Shown piece by piece: positions 22,338 to 32,976 of a stretch of 64,000 nt of DNA. Within the stretch, counting starts at the first letter, position 1; each line of letters begins with the position of its first letter. The stretch is from Lunularia cruciata. Taxonomy: Eukaryota; Streptophyta; Marchantiopsida; Lunulariales; Lunulariaceae. A program made the translations under genes and the position numbers. The notes under the pieces are model-generated. The model saw only the letters and a program-made list of their open reading frames with translations. It was not told the origin of the DNA and ran no database searches. The stretch covers positions 12,402,501-12,466,500 of the forward strand of contig OX419761.1 in NCBI GenBank assembly GCA_948567375.1, given 5' to 3'.

Positions 22338-22877
22338 ATGCACAACAGGTTGGCCTCTTGAAATATTGAGATGGGTTATTGTCCGGTGAATCAGATTATT
22401 TTTTTGTGCACATGACCAGGAATAGATCCACATACTCACGACGCTTGGATTTACGGGATGTTACTCGACTGATAGCGAACCTGTCCAACACGGAAAGAGA
22501 AATTCCTGTACGAGAAAGATCATCCTGCATACGGCTAGTACTGCTGACTACGTAACATGAAAGTTATTTCCATACCGGGATACATGGGCACTGAGACTTC
22601 CAGTGCTGACTGACAAGAAGAAAGGCTGGAATAGGTCGTCAGACATTAGCGCGCGAGTTTTCTGCATAGCATCTCTCCTGCGATATGATGCTTATTCTAA
22701 ATTGCTTCACACCAATTCTTGGCATACCTTCCGATCTAAATGTACACTAACACTCCAGCGGCAAGATGGTTGAGCTCCTGAATGACATACATCCAGAAAT
22801 CCCTCTCTGGCTGGAAAAATGATCGGATGGCGCTGGTGGCGCGTCATTCTGACGAAACATACTTCATTGCCATTGAT
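22338..22877. other. No gene recognised
   Basis: Scattered short frames, no motif, no repeat boundary before 22,878. Confidence 0.35.
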
Positions 22878-23671
22878 TATCCACTTTGGAGACAGTTGTA
22901 TCTAGGCTACTACAGCAGTGTATCCTCAGATTCAATAATTGCAACGCAGACTCAGCTGCTCCAATTGCATTCAGTAGAAGAATTTCAGAGAAGACCGTTC
23001 TAGGAGAAAATAGGGAGTAGAAGCGAGTCAGGAACTCTTTCTTGTTCATAGATAGAGGTGCAGATAGAAAAGTACTATGCCGAGCAGTGATTATCGTTAT
23101 AGTGGTACAGGAGGACGCAAAGCTCATCGAATCTTATCTCAAGCACAACAGGGCTAGCTGCAGTCCTGCTTCTTTTCGCAATTAGAATTTATAGCATCTA
23201 GCAATGAAGTTGACTTGCAAACACCCTGAAGTCAACACTATGGGAGATATCTACTTGAGTATCCACTTTGGAGGACCCGCTCTGAGGGATTGCAGACAGT
23301 TGTATCTGACTACTACAGCAGTGTATCCTCGGATCCAATAATTGCAACGCAGGCTCAGCTGCTCCAATTGCATTAAGTAGAAGAATTTCAGAAGAGACCG
23401 TTCTGGGAGAACATCAGGAGTAGAAGCGAGTCAGGAAGTCTTTCTTGTTCATAGATAGAGGTGCAGATAGAAAAGTAATATGCCGAGCAGTGACCGTCGT
23501 TATAGTGATACAGGAGGACGCAAAGCTCATTGAATTTGATCTCAAGCACAACAGGGCTAGCTGTAAGTTAGAGCTGCAGTCCTGCTTCTTTTCGCAATTG
23601 GAATTTATCGAATCTAGCAATGAAGTTGACTTGCAAACACCCCTGAAGCCAACACTTTGGGAGAAATCTAC
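22878..23671 (+). repeat. Tandem duplication of a ~0.4-kb coding-like segment
   Basis: Copy 1 (about 22,878-23,250) and copy 2 (about 23,262-23,671) share long identical runs, for example CAGCTGCTCCAATTGCATT and AAGCTCATCGAAT against AAGCTCATTGAAT. In copy 2 the plus strand reads 'FIDRGADRKVICRAVTVVIV', 'QEDAKLIEFDLKHNRASC' and on to a stop at 23,714. Copy 1 reads nearly the same up to 'KHNRASC', then lacks about 12 bp and loses the frame. Most differences lie at positions that keep the amino acid class, so at least one copy may once have been coding. Family unknown. Confidence 0.7.
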
Positions 23672-23714
23672 CAAAATTTCGAACGAGTTGAACTTGTGTG
23701 GACTAGTACTGTAA

Positions 23715-24508
23715 TCAAGCAACCCGTGAAAAGGTCTAATGAGTAGAGCATATAAGAAATGACTATGGTCTGGGTTGGCGTGAAGTAATATCTACCGAAA
23801 GTGTCAGCATCGATAGGGACGGGTACAAGATTCCCATGATTGGAATAGACAAAAGTGCCAGTGATCCTAATTCATGAACCACACCAGAACTTCCCATCCA
23901 TCCACGTGGAGAAAAACTATTAAATTCATGAATGCAGTGGAGAGCTTCAACATTACCATATTAGTCACTCTACAGTAGTTGATATAGATCGTCAAGGTTT
24001 TCAAGTGCATCTGCAGGAGATGGAAATAGGGATCAAATCAGGGGTTCAGTCTCTCCGGGGATTTCAAACTCATAAGAATTGGGTAAAAGAAATTAGATCA
24101 GCTTGTGTACTATCTTGATAAAGACATCTGATAAGTAGAAATGCTAGAAGCTGGAATTCCTTGATAAGGAAGTTGTGTAATCCAGCTAGAGAACCAAATT
24201 GCGACTAATCAACGTATCCAATATTAACGCGTACAATACTCAACAATCTCAGCGCCGTGACACGTACAACTCCTAAAAGTTAATCAAGAAGTTCAAGTCT
24301 TGATGAGTTAAAGCTGAAGTTGACGTTAACTTATGACTTTAGTCCTGACTACGGTCCACATCGGCAACCAGAGCGAACTTCCACGATTCGATGATGTCGG
24401 TGAGAGTCTGCGCAACAGCACGTAAACAATTGCTCTTAAGGCCCGGATCCACCACTACTTAAAGCAGTTTGTTTATGAAGATCGAAATGCGCAGTTGACC
24501 TCAGCTAT
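23715..24508. other. No gene recognised
   Basis: Non-coding. No repeat, RNA gene or promoter was identified. Confidence 0.35.
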
Positions 24509-24550
24509 CCGCAGTGAGAATCAAGGAAATTTTCTTGATTTTCTCTGCGG
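24509..24550. repeat. Short foldback, 17-bp arms
   Basis: CCGCAGTGAGAATCAAG (24,509-24,525) pairs with CTTGATTTTCTCTGCGG (24,534-24,550) at 15 of 17 positions around an 8-nt loop. Confidence 0.8.
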
Positions 24551-24753
24551 CATAACTGCAATTCGGCTGCAGTTTGTGAGGGGAACCTCAAAGGTGACGG
24601 CTTCAGAGCTCCAACATCTACAATCTTGTGGCATTTGTCAATAGAGACCAGATACTGGCTTTGGAGTCCCAGCGAGCTTCTGTTTGGTATTGAAAGGAAA
24701 TCTAACGTGCTTTTAACATCAACCATTGTAGAATTAGAGCTCGCAGTATCCAG

Positions 24754-25131
24754 ATGGGAATTCCCATAGGTGGAATCATTTTCCTCTGTGTTTTCTTCAC
24801 TGTTCTGATAACGGGATTTGGATTCTGCTACGTGGTCTTCTATGGAGATTATGCAAAACCGAAAAAGCAGAGTACTAGCACGAGTAATCCCAGTGGTGTC
24901 TGGAAATCAGCACAGCATCAAACATCGACTGGTACCATATTAGCTAAAACCAAAGAAACCCAAGCTCATGCTACAAAAGGAAGTCATTGTCGTGATAGGG
25001 CGTAGGGCGTAGGGCTCATACTACCGAAGGACAATATGGTGGTGAAGGATGGGGAGGTGTTGATGGTGGCAAGGGAGGTTGCCACGCGGGGTGGAGGGAG
25101 AGGTGGTGCTGGAAGAGGAGGTGACCACTGA
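24754..25131 (+). pseudogene. Membrane segment plus Gly-rich tail, copy D, frameshifted
   Basis: The ATG frame 24,754-25,005 starts 'MGIPIGGIIFLCVFFTVLIT' and has one strong membrane span (about residues 5-29), then a basic linker ('YAKPKKQSTSTSNPSG') and a polar Ser/Thr/Gln-rich stretch, and stops. In the next frames the Gly-rich tail appears: 'GGEGWGGVDGGKGG' at about 25,036-25,080, then, after another shift, 'GGGRGGAGRGGDH' and a stop at about 25,131. The order matches copies A-C, and this is the longest version. Two frame changes are needed to read from span to tail, so it is broken or its introns are not resolved here. Confidence 0.42.
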
Positions 25132-25329
25132 GATCGGACCTGCCAGAAACCGAAAATTCGTTTGACGAATACTTCGTCCAAGAAATCAACCCGATGACAA
25201 CATACAGAAAGCAAGTGTGAAGAAGAAATCCATCACCATATTGTTTTCAGACAATCAGATCAGACTTGTGGTCAGTGCTGGTTGAAATTGGATATGTAGA
25301 GAGGAGAACAATCAGATGTTTATTTAATT
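25132..25329. other. Interval without recognised content
   Basis: No gene or repeat seen between the Gly-rich unit and the tandem duplication. Confidence 0.3.
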
Positions 25330-25839
25330 CACTTCGTAAGTCCCACTCTTTAGATTACTTAGAGTGCTCTTCCAACCAAGAACTATTAATATTCCTCTAC
25401 ATGATTCACAATTCACTGAGTACAATCGTCTGTATATACTAGAAATAGATAGATGCAGTAGTTTATATAGCAAAAGTGGTTGAGGTTGAGGTCCGGTCAT
25501 TTCTAGTTCAACTTTATGTTTGAGATTGCACAGATACTGCCTCGGATCTGCTGTGATTAAGCATTCCAAGTCAGAATAATGCCACTTCGTAAGTCCTACT
25601 CTTTGGACTACTTAGAGTGCTGTTCCAACCAAAAACTCTCGATATTTTCATACATGATGGTGGCAATTCACTGAGTACAATCATCTGTATATACTAGAAC
25701 TAGATAAATGCAATAGTGTGCATAGCAAAAGTGATTGAGGGTTGAGGTCTGGTCATTTCTAGTTCAACTTTCTGTTTGAAAGTGTACAAATACTGCCTCG
25801 GATCTGCTGTGATTAAGCATTCCAAGTCAGAATAATGCC
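25330..25839. repeat. Tandem duplication of a ~253-bp unit
   Basis: Copy 1 (25,330-25,582, 253 bp) and copy 2 (25,583-25,839, 257 bp) abut exactly, each starting CACTTCGTAAGTCC and ending TTCCAAGTCAGAATAATGCC. They differ by about ten percent, with small indels. On the minus strand both read 'LECLITADPRQYL', which could be part of a coding exon duplicated with the unit. Confidence 0.95.
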
Positions 25840-26328
25840 AATTAATCAACACAATTTCTACACTTGAATCCAGTCTTGATTCCACTGAACTCAATCGCGC
25901 ACCGTGCACGTTAGTTTTGAGTTTGATAGCTGATTTTGGGACCAGTACTTACTGTTTGGCAACGTCAAAATATGATGTCAAGTGTTTGAATGTAGTACTG
26001 CGCAAGAGAATGCAGAGTCCTAAATCGTTTTTAGACGCTGTTGGTCTTCATCCTGCTAATAAACTCTCAAAGTTCGTCCCACTCTCTTGAGATGCACGAT
26101 GCTTCGGTATCGTACATATTGGCATTGCAGGTTGGTATATACAAAGTCGCAAAAGTTCCTTAAGGGTTTTGCATGATGAAGGCTAAACTACAAGCACGGA
26201 CAAGCGCTGAAGTAGTAGTCGCCGATTCTTGCTGGACCAGCAAAAGAAACACATCATACGCTTGCATGCACACCACGGTGCCTGGGAGGACAGATAGACC
26301 ATTTGTTTCTGGGGCACTGGAAGCTCTC
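25840..26328. other. No gene recognised
   Basis: No supported content. Confidence 0.35.
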
Positions 26329-26748
26329 TCATGAATTACTGCAGTACGCTGTATGCTGAACAAGGGAAATGCCACCTCCCTTGCTAGGGCGACAAAGGCG
26401 TACAAAGGCCAGAAAACTAATTTGGGACCAAACTAAATTTCCATTCGAAGTCTGGCGTAAGGGGCTGTGTGCAATTCTATTCATGTCGTTCGATTTCCAG
26501 TTTCTCGAAAGGACGATTCTCACTTCTCTCTGAATCACTAAGGTACTACCGTCAGCACGTACTTCAGTTTCAACGCCGCTACTCATGGTTGCTACCCTCC
26601 ATGTCAAATTCAACTGGATTTCGATACGTCCTTGACTTATTCGGCTTCTATTCACTCTTGACTGCAGCATAGCTTTTTCTTCTACCTTATTGAACAAGAA
26701 GCTCGACAGTAATGGACCAGCTTCCTTGACACCGCTCCTTCCCTCCAT
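26329..26748 (-). CDS. Unrecognised 139-residue open frame
   Basis: An ATG-initiated minus-strand frame. The N-terminus is basic ('NRSRISQGRIEIQLNLTW'). The middle looks like alternating beta strands ('SSGVETEVRADGSTLVIQRE', 'VRIVLSRNW') and the end is Gly/Ser-rich. It has neither signal peptide nor membrane span. Composition is protein-like, but length alone does not exclude chance, and no family can be named. Confidence 0.25.
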   Translation of the reverse strand: MEGRSGVKEAGPLLSSFLFNKVEEKAMLQSRVNRSRISQGRIEIQLNLTWRVATMSSGVETEVRADGSTLVIQREVRIVLSRNWKSNDMNRIAHSPLRQTSNGNLVWSQISFLAFVRLCRPSKGGGISLVQHTAYCSNS

Positions 26749-27929
26749 CTAACCGTCATATTTGCTATCTGTACTAGTGAGATCTGTAACGTCAACGCTC
26801 GAGCAATTGCGGCAAGACTGATGTTGAACCTGAGCCTAAATAGACGCTTAAAATTTTACTTCAGGTTGTTGAGTTCGTAGCTTAACGAATGCTGTTCTCG
26901 ACTTGTAATAAATTAAAATCCTGTCATTTGGGAGCATGTCATCTAGAACCGTAGTACTGAAAGACCAGGCATGATCTGAGCGGAAATTGCAGTCGCTTTT
27001 ACGGTTGGCCTCCTTTCACTAGTATTTCTGTAGGTTCACGTGAACTTGAGGCTTTAACTCTCTACGTTTGGCTGTCCATTTTTCGTTAGATACTGCAGAG
27101 CACAATTTAAAACGTAAGGGTGTTGTTTAATTTTAGTGTGTATAGATTGTATCGATTGTTTGTGTATATTGTTTGTATAGATTGTATAGATTTTAGTGTG
27201 CATCGATTTTATAGATTGTTGATCTTATTAAATCTACCAGTACTTCGTTCTGTGTATTATCATGTCAATGAGCTAAATTTAACATGCCTATGTGATTTTG
27301 AACTTCTGAACTTATCTGTAATTTCAGGTATATTCGTCTATAGACCGTCTCCGGTCGATGAAATGCTACATGGTTTGGGGCTTCATGACAGTTCATTTAG
27401 TTCTAGTACTAAGCAACAAACATCAGATCCTTAGCCCACGCATCACCTCCTTTTCAGCTCGTCAATAGCAAGGCTAATATTCTAATTCTGTGGTTTTTAT
27501 TACAAATTTCCTCAGTATGTATCCAATCTTTCTTTCAGGGCTACATTTCAGGTCACCAAATAGTGCTTCTCCGCTCGAATATGTTGCAGCCATGGATTCT
27601 GTCAACTTACCTTTATTTTTGCTCCAACTTGCTTCCCCTGGCCGTCATTTCCACGCCTTGATGCGAACTAAACCTGCTGCAGTCCAAGCACTTTGCTGTC
27701 TATGTTGTCGAAGGCATCTGGAGAAAATACCACAGTTCTTTTGTAACCGATGGTAGTTGCATGTTCCCATCAGGGCCCCAGATTCCACAACTCCACTCTG
27801 CCGCAAAGCGATGGAGTCTCAAGTTCGTACATTTGTCGTGCGCTGCACGAAACCTGGAATCAGGCTGGCTTACAGTTCAGTGATTGCTGTAGAAACAGAG
27901 CAACCAGAAAGATATTATAGTCTTGAGAA
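26749..27929. other. No gene recognised
   Basis: Around 27,120-27,235 the DNA is a loose repetition of GTATAGATTGTATAGATTGT-like units, giving a meaningless Tyr/Arg-rich frame. A plus-strand frame at 27,490-27,756 (88 codons) has a Cys-rich end but no recognised pattern. Confidence 0.35.
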
Positions 27930-28355
27930 TTGAGAAACATCGTTGCTGAAAACCAAAACTCAAAAGACCCAAATGTCTACAACAGACGGCTAAACAGTAC
28001 GCTAATCCAGTTGAGAATTGCGTATGTCCAAAATGCGGAAGGGGTGCTTTGCCTTGTCGCTTTGCCGCTGACTATTTTGAAGCAGAAAGTAACTGCTCCG
28101 TACCCAAACCCTCTCCAGCAAGCTTCACGGTGCAGTACTATATCTCCTTCTGATAGCTACCCTAAACCAAGACTCAGAAATAGGTGTCTCCATAAAGTGA
28201 AGCTTGCACCCGGTTTTGACCCTAATTCTCTTAGTCCCTCGTGGCCCCCTACACCTCCTGGTGGGGTTGTTCCTATGGATGTTCCCCTTCATAGGAACAA
28301 CCCCACCAAAACTCCCTCATCACTTTTAGATTACAAACTTCAAAAAATAAGTTAG
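27930..28355 (+). CDS. Unrecognised Pro-rich open frame
   Basis: A 141-codon frame beginning at TTG. The C-terminal third is proline-rich ('LSPSWPPTPPGGVVPMD'), and that part overlaps a perfect foldback, which explains the near-symmetric codons. No ATG start, no domain. Probably an exon fragment or chance. Confidence 0.15.
   Translation: MRNIVAENQNSKDPNVYNRRLNSTLIQLRIAYVQNAEGVLCLVALPLTILKQKVTAPYPNPLQQASRCSTISPSDSYPKPRLRNRCLHKVKLAPGFDPNSLSPSWPPTPPGGVVPMDVPLHRNNPTKTPSSLLDYKLQKIS
28259..28308. repeat. Perfect foldback, 19-bp arms
   Basis: TGGTGGGGTTGTTCCTATG (28,259-28,277) is the exact reverse complement of 28,290-28,308, with a 12-nt loop. The outer flanking bases do not pair, so the symmetry is sharply limited. 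Confidence 0.97.
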
Positions 28356-29425
28356 TAAATAGACTGGGTGTTTTACAGACAGTTTGCCGGGCGGCAGCTT
28401 TGATAGTTCCAAGAAGCGGAAATCACCTTTGACGACCATGCACAGTTCTATTCAAAATCTTTGATTCTCAATGACCAAGCATCTGTCAAATTTAGGTTTA
28501 ACTTGTTACTCCTTCCAAGTATTTCTCTTTTGCACTCTTTAGGCGCAGTACTTCAACACCCACAAGTGTTCGGAACCTGCTCCTTTAGAGAATACAGAAG
28601 GCGACAACACCCTTTAAAGCTGTCAGTTACGTACATTTGCTCTTGATATTGATTGGGGCACCGACCCTGTCAGTGTCCAACCGTACAGATGTTCGCTAGA
28701 TATCACACTGGAGCCACACAGCAAGTTGTACAAGTGACCTAAGCTCAAGACTGGAACCTAATCAATTGGAGCCTTCTGTGACGATCCTTGCGTCAATTCC
28801 CTCCAGGAATCCCCCTAGGTGGAACGAGACATAGCATGCATTCAGAGTGTGGTCCTGCTTAGATGTGGTGTTTTCTTCACAGATTTCAGAGTGAGGTGGA
28901 CGACATGTAGTAAAACACCTCTTTCTCCAGCATTAGTGAGAGCTGAGGTCTGTACCCCTGCACTTCTTTTTCACCTTTAGCATTCAGCAGTAACTTTCAA
29001 GTGAAGGAGATCCATTCGAGCTAAATCTCGTCAATATTCGGAATAATGTGTAGTCCCGGGAACACATCAGCTCCTTCCCCAATTAGTTCAGGAAGATGAC
29101 ATTGTTGTGACTGGCAGGAGAACGAATCGAGCAGGGTTAGTGTTTTGCCATCTCGCCGGCGTGATTATGCAGCTCAATCTTCGTCCATGGCCAGATTGCT
29201 AGTTCAAATTTTGAACCACATTGTTGGATTGGCTGATAGGTCGTTCTGCTCTTTCAGCATTCAAATTTGCAAATGTTCCTAGTCAGCTAGACATTAGGAC
29301 CGACCCTATGCTCTCTCAATAATCAGGGAAGTACCAAGTCCACTATCGTCAGTCCTCATTCTTGCTTGAAACAGTTCAGAGCTTGCGCTGGTTGGTGCTT
29401 GATTTCGAAACACCCGGAGCGGACA
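28356..29425. other. No gene recognised
   Basis: Interval before the repeat-protein gene. Several pyrimidine tracts and possible acceptors occur, but no exon can be tied to the downstream frame with confidence. Confidence 0.35.
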
Positions 29426-30646
29426 ATGGAGGTAGCAGATTTGGCTATCAGGGGACGAATGGCTTACATAAAACTTCGAAACTTCTTGTCCAAGAGCTTC
29501 TGGAAATGCCGGAGGGTTACTGTCAGCACGAGCCGACAACTCAAAGAAGCGTATGACCACAAGCGCGAGAGAAGACTGCAAAATCGCCGCATGACCAGGC
29601 AGTTACAGCAACTGCCAGAAGGAAGAGAGAGATTTGTCAAATTTCCAAGCAGTAACAAGATCGAACTCGAAGCAGATCGCCAGAAAATACTCACCAGATG
29701 GCCACAGATAAACCCAGAGTCTTTGGCAGAACCCGCCAAAAAAAAGGGATTCTCATTCAAGCTGGGATCTAAGAGCAATTCGAACCGTCATTTACAATAT
29801 CCTGGAGAGAAAAGTCATACGAATAATAATGGCATTTCTGGAAGGGAAGTCCAGAGTAGAACGAAGGGGTGGTCTCTCAATTTTGTGGGGGATACTAAGG
29901 AGGACTCCGATTTCTCTAGAATTCAATCTAAGCCTGTGGTTCAACTTTTGCGACAACGAGCTGCGGACTCAAAGCGTGACAACGCCCGTGCCAACGCCCG
30001 AAAGAATCAGGTAGCTCCATCATCCAGCTTCAGGTCCTCGTTTCGAGATCCATTGATTCCAAGCAGGAGGTGTAAGAAAGGGGCTCAGTTTCAAAAGGAA
30101 CAACCAACTAGATCCAGAAGCAGCAGATCAAGTTTTGTCCAAGAAGATCTCGCTACTAGGTTTAAATGCAGCAGGTCATTCTTGGTTCAAGAGGACTTAG
30201 CAACTTGGTCTAAAAGCAGTAGATTATACTCTGATCAAGAGAACCCAGCAACTAGGTCTAAAAGCAGCAGTTTACATTCTGATCGAGAGAACCTACCAAC
30301 TCGGTCTACAAGCAGCAGATCATACTCTGTCCAAGAGAACCGCGCAACTAGATCAATGAGCAGCAGATCGTATTTTCAGAAGGCTATACACACAACTAAG
30401 AGATTGGAGAAGAGTGGTCCTTCTGGAAAGTTGAGTAGAAGAATGGAGAATATAGGCCACCATAAATCGATTAGACAACTTTCCCCTACTGAGGTTGTTT
30501 ATAAGCAGCGCTATCGGTACAAAACTTTTGGCAAGTCATGGACGTCATGGCTCAGAAATTGGCGTTGTAAATACTACAGAAGAGAAAGTCCGCTTGGCAA
30601 CCTAGTGTCGTCTCTGGTTTCCCTGTCGCGAAAGTGGAGTCATTGA
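29426..30646 (+). CDS. Basic repeat protein with 16-residue tandem repeats, unrecognised
   Basis: The first ATG of the open frame gives 406 residues; the frame is open another 20 codons upstream, so an upstream exon is possible. Residues 1-110 are basic and helix-like ('LRNFLSKSFWKCRRVT', 'HKRERRLQNRRMTRQLQQLP'). Residues 110-228 are Ser/Lys/Arg-rich. Residues 229-318 hold five full and one partial copies of a 16-residue unit, consensus 'RSKSSRSYSVQENLAT', with Glu-Asp/Asn and Ala-Thr conserved and no indels. The end is Arg/Trp/Tyr-rich ('YRYKTFGKSWTSWLRNWRCK'). It has neither signal peptide nor membrane span; the SR-like, highly basic character suggests a nuclear or nucleic-acid-binding role (inference). 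In-frame 48-bp units without stops argue that it is or was translated. Family unknown. Confidence 0.6.
   Translation: MEVADLAIRGRMAYIKLRNFLSKSFWKCRRVTVSTSRQLKEAYDHKRERRLQNRRMTRQLQQLPEGRERFVKFPSSNKIELEADRQKILTRWPQINPESLAEPAKKKGFSFKLGSKSNSNRHLQYPGEKSHTNNNGISGREVQSRTKGWSLNFVGDTKEDSDFSRIQSKPVVQLLRQRAADSKRDNARANARKNQVAPSSSFRSSFRDPLIPSRRCKKGAQFQKEQPTRSRSSRSSFVQEDLATRFKCSRSFLVQEDLATWSKSSRLYSDQENPATRSKSSSLHSDRENLPTRSTSSRSYSVQENRATRSMSSRSYFQKAIHTTKRLEKSGPSGKLSRRMENIGHHKSIRQLSPTEVVYKQRYRYKTFGKSWTSWLRNWRCKYYRRESPLGNLVSSLVSLSRKWSH
30110..30379 (+). repeat. 48-bp in-frame tandem repeat, 5.6 copies
   Basis: Units begin at 30,110, 30,158, 30,206, 30,254 and 30,302, with a partial unit at 30,350. Each is 16 codons. 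Units differ by several substitutions but no indel, so the array is old enough to diverge yet keeps the frame. Confidence 0.95.
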
Positions 30647-31720
30647 CTGCAATGTTACTCTCCACAGGAACTTCGGAACTCAATGACCACTGAAGGTTAA
30701 CTCTGCGATGGAGGTCCAAGAGATTTGTCTGACGATTTGGAGGAATTCTCTTCTTGCTGAGAACTTCCAAGTTCGTCACCCTGAAGGTAGATTCACCTGT
30801 ACAGTTCGTCGAATTGTCTGTTTTTCGGATGAACTGCACTTTCCCATTACTGTGTTGCACTTTGAGCCGAAATTCAGCATCTTCTCTTTATCAAACAGTC
30901 ATTTTTGAATCCAATATTAGTTTCAAGTGTTCCATAGTTCAGATTTAGTCCGCACTAAGATCTTGTTGAAGTCAGTAACGGATAGAATCAGGCGTAGACG
31001 ACAGCAGGATTTTAAAGGGAACTTCAACCTCAGTACTTTGAAAGATGTACGGCAGAGTAGGCTATGGATCCAAGAACTTAGTGACTTAGTTGCGATGTGT
31101 CCAATTTGGACACTTTGTTTGGCTTTAATGAAGGATAATAAAAAGCCAGTTTAATATTTGAAAACATCGCTGCTTTCATAAGTTTTGGAGCATATATGAG
31201 TAATGGAAGCAGGAGCCATTCGTTTTGGTGATTTAGGGCACATAATATTATAACTGTTGACGGAAGTTCGGAATGTTGGGAAGCAGAGGATAATCTGCAG
31301 TTCATGAGAAAGAAACAGAGGAGACGAATTTGGATGATAGAATGTCTAAACGAATACGATTATGCTTCAATTACACCTTACAAGATGCAGAAACTGAGAA
31401 TCTCAGAAACTAAGAAGAACCTAGTGGAATTAGAAAACGCGGTTGGGTCTGTGAGCCTCCTCAGATAGAACCGGTTGGGAAATAACTCAATAGAAGTAAG
31501 CAAACCTCCAATCCAATACTCAACAATAAACAATAGATTGAGTTCATGCCTGGTTTTCTGTTTACTGAGATTCCGCAGTAAGCAACATGTATGTATTGGT
31601 GCAGGTTACCAAATTAGGTTAGATATCCTGAAGATTGATGTTCATCGGTGGGTTCACCCATTCTATCAGTCTATCCCATGTGATTTAAAAGTGAAAATTC
31701 TCAGTCCCAGCTTCAATTGT

Positions 31721-31816
31721 TGATTTACTCGTTGCGGTCACCATATGCTAGTGAGTCATAGGACTTGTGACTGCAACGAGTAAATCACCAGTCATATGTG
31801 ACTACAACGAGTAAAC
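31721..31816. repeat. Foldback with 21-bp arms plus a third copy of one arm
   Basis: The left arm (31,721-31,741, TGATTTACTCGTTGCGGTCAC) and right arm (31,767-31,787) pair at 20 of 21 positions; the one difference would be a G-U pair on one RNA strand. The loop is 25 nt. A further direct copy of most of the right arm, GTGACTACAACGAGTAAAC, lies at 31,798-31,816, 31 bp after the right arm. Confidence 0.92.
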
Positions 31817-32187
31817 GAACAGTCGTATGGTAAATGTCTTCGCCATATGTGAAGAGAAAGTCTCATTAGTACAACAATAAATGCTTATCTGCAAACTCTC
31901 TCTAGAAAGTATATTCATAACCGTCAATGCTGACCTCTACAAACATTGTCAAATGCCATAACCAAGTAAATTGGTCTCAACTGATCGTCCCAACTTACAG
32001 AAATTCCCAACCCTAACTACTGAATAGAGATCACAGCCAATACAGCAAACCTGTGAAAGAACAAGCAATTCCTTTAAGCATACTCACAACAACATGCAAT
32101 CCCATCTCCACCGAAGGAACTAGGGCTGCAAATTCTGTAGCTCATAAAGAATCATTGCATAATCAAGTCTACGAATTGAAACACGAT

Positions 32188-32224
32188 ATATATATATATA
32201 TATATAGGTATATATATATTGGTA
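32188..32224. repeat. (TA)n microsatellite
   Basis: About ten TA units, a short interruption, then more TA. No associated element was seen. Confidence 0.9.
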
Positions 32225-32976
32225 TACGAGCGTAATATATGAATATATATTATGTAAACTGTCAGCTGGAATTACCAAGAGTAGCATGCCACACCGTTCT
32301 TTCTTGGCGGTTATGAGAGATGACGATTTTAAGAAGAAATTTCGCACATTTTTCTATCAATCCGATTAGCACAACTATGTCAACTCATTTTTATCGGGCT
32401 ACAGTACCAGGCTCTTAGCATCGAGATCGTTACATTGGCTTTGAGGCCGTAGACTCTATACACAGGTGTTGTCTACAAGGAATTCCCTCTTTATCAGATC
32501 GCTCTCCTACAAAGAGCTATTTATCTTCCTGTGTCAATTACATCTAGCCTCAAGCTGTACTCTGTTTCTCCAAGATTCTATAGCTGCCCGGAATCTACAC
32601 GTAATTTCAATCCCGCCAATACCCCCGTTCTCCTGAGTAAAAGATACCAGTGAACATCTTCTATCGACTATTGCATTCCCCTCAATACCTTGGCAATCTA
32701 GGGTTGCGTTTCTAATTAAGCTTTTGTATGATTCGAGTCCCTCCCGGGAAACAGCCGGTTCAACTGGCTTCGCTGATTCTACATTGACGGTGAGAACTGC
32801 GAAGGACGAGCAATGTCAAAAGCCACAACTCGACCAGGAGACCCTTTGGCTAGATCCCTTGCTTAAACCTAGCAAGGACAGGAAGTACGCCGTACAGGTT
32901 CACAACTATGATCAAAACTTTAGGGTCTCGTCAAAGTCGAATGCTCAGTTTTCTCAGTCGATTTCTGTGGCTGTCA

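Larger units (their letters stand above)
30647..32976. other. No gene recognised
   Basis: Short frames on both strands. A pair at 30,552-30,860 (minus) and 30,708-30,908 (plus) overlap each other and cannot both be real; neither shows a motif. Near 32,724-33,026 a plus-strand frame overlaps the end of the minus-strand frame described next. Distinct structures here are the foldback at 31,721 and a (TA)n tract at 32,189. Confidence 0.35.

Noticed and set aside
27120-27434. Tyr/Arg-rich 104-codon plus-strand frame
   Set aside because: It is produced by a degenerate GTATAGATTGT repetition and has no independent support.
29464-29778. Minus-strand 104-codon frame
   Set aside because: It is the antisense shadow of the basic repeat-protein frame.
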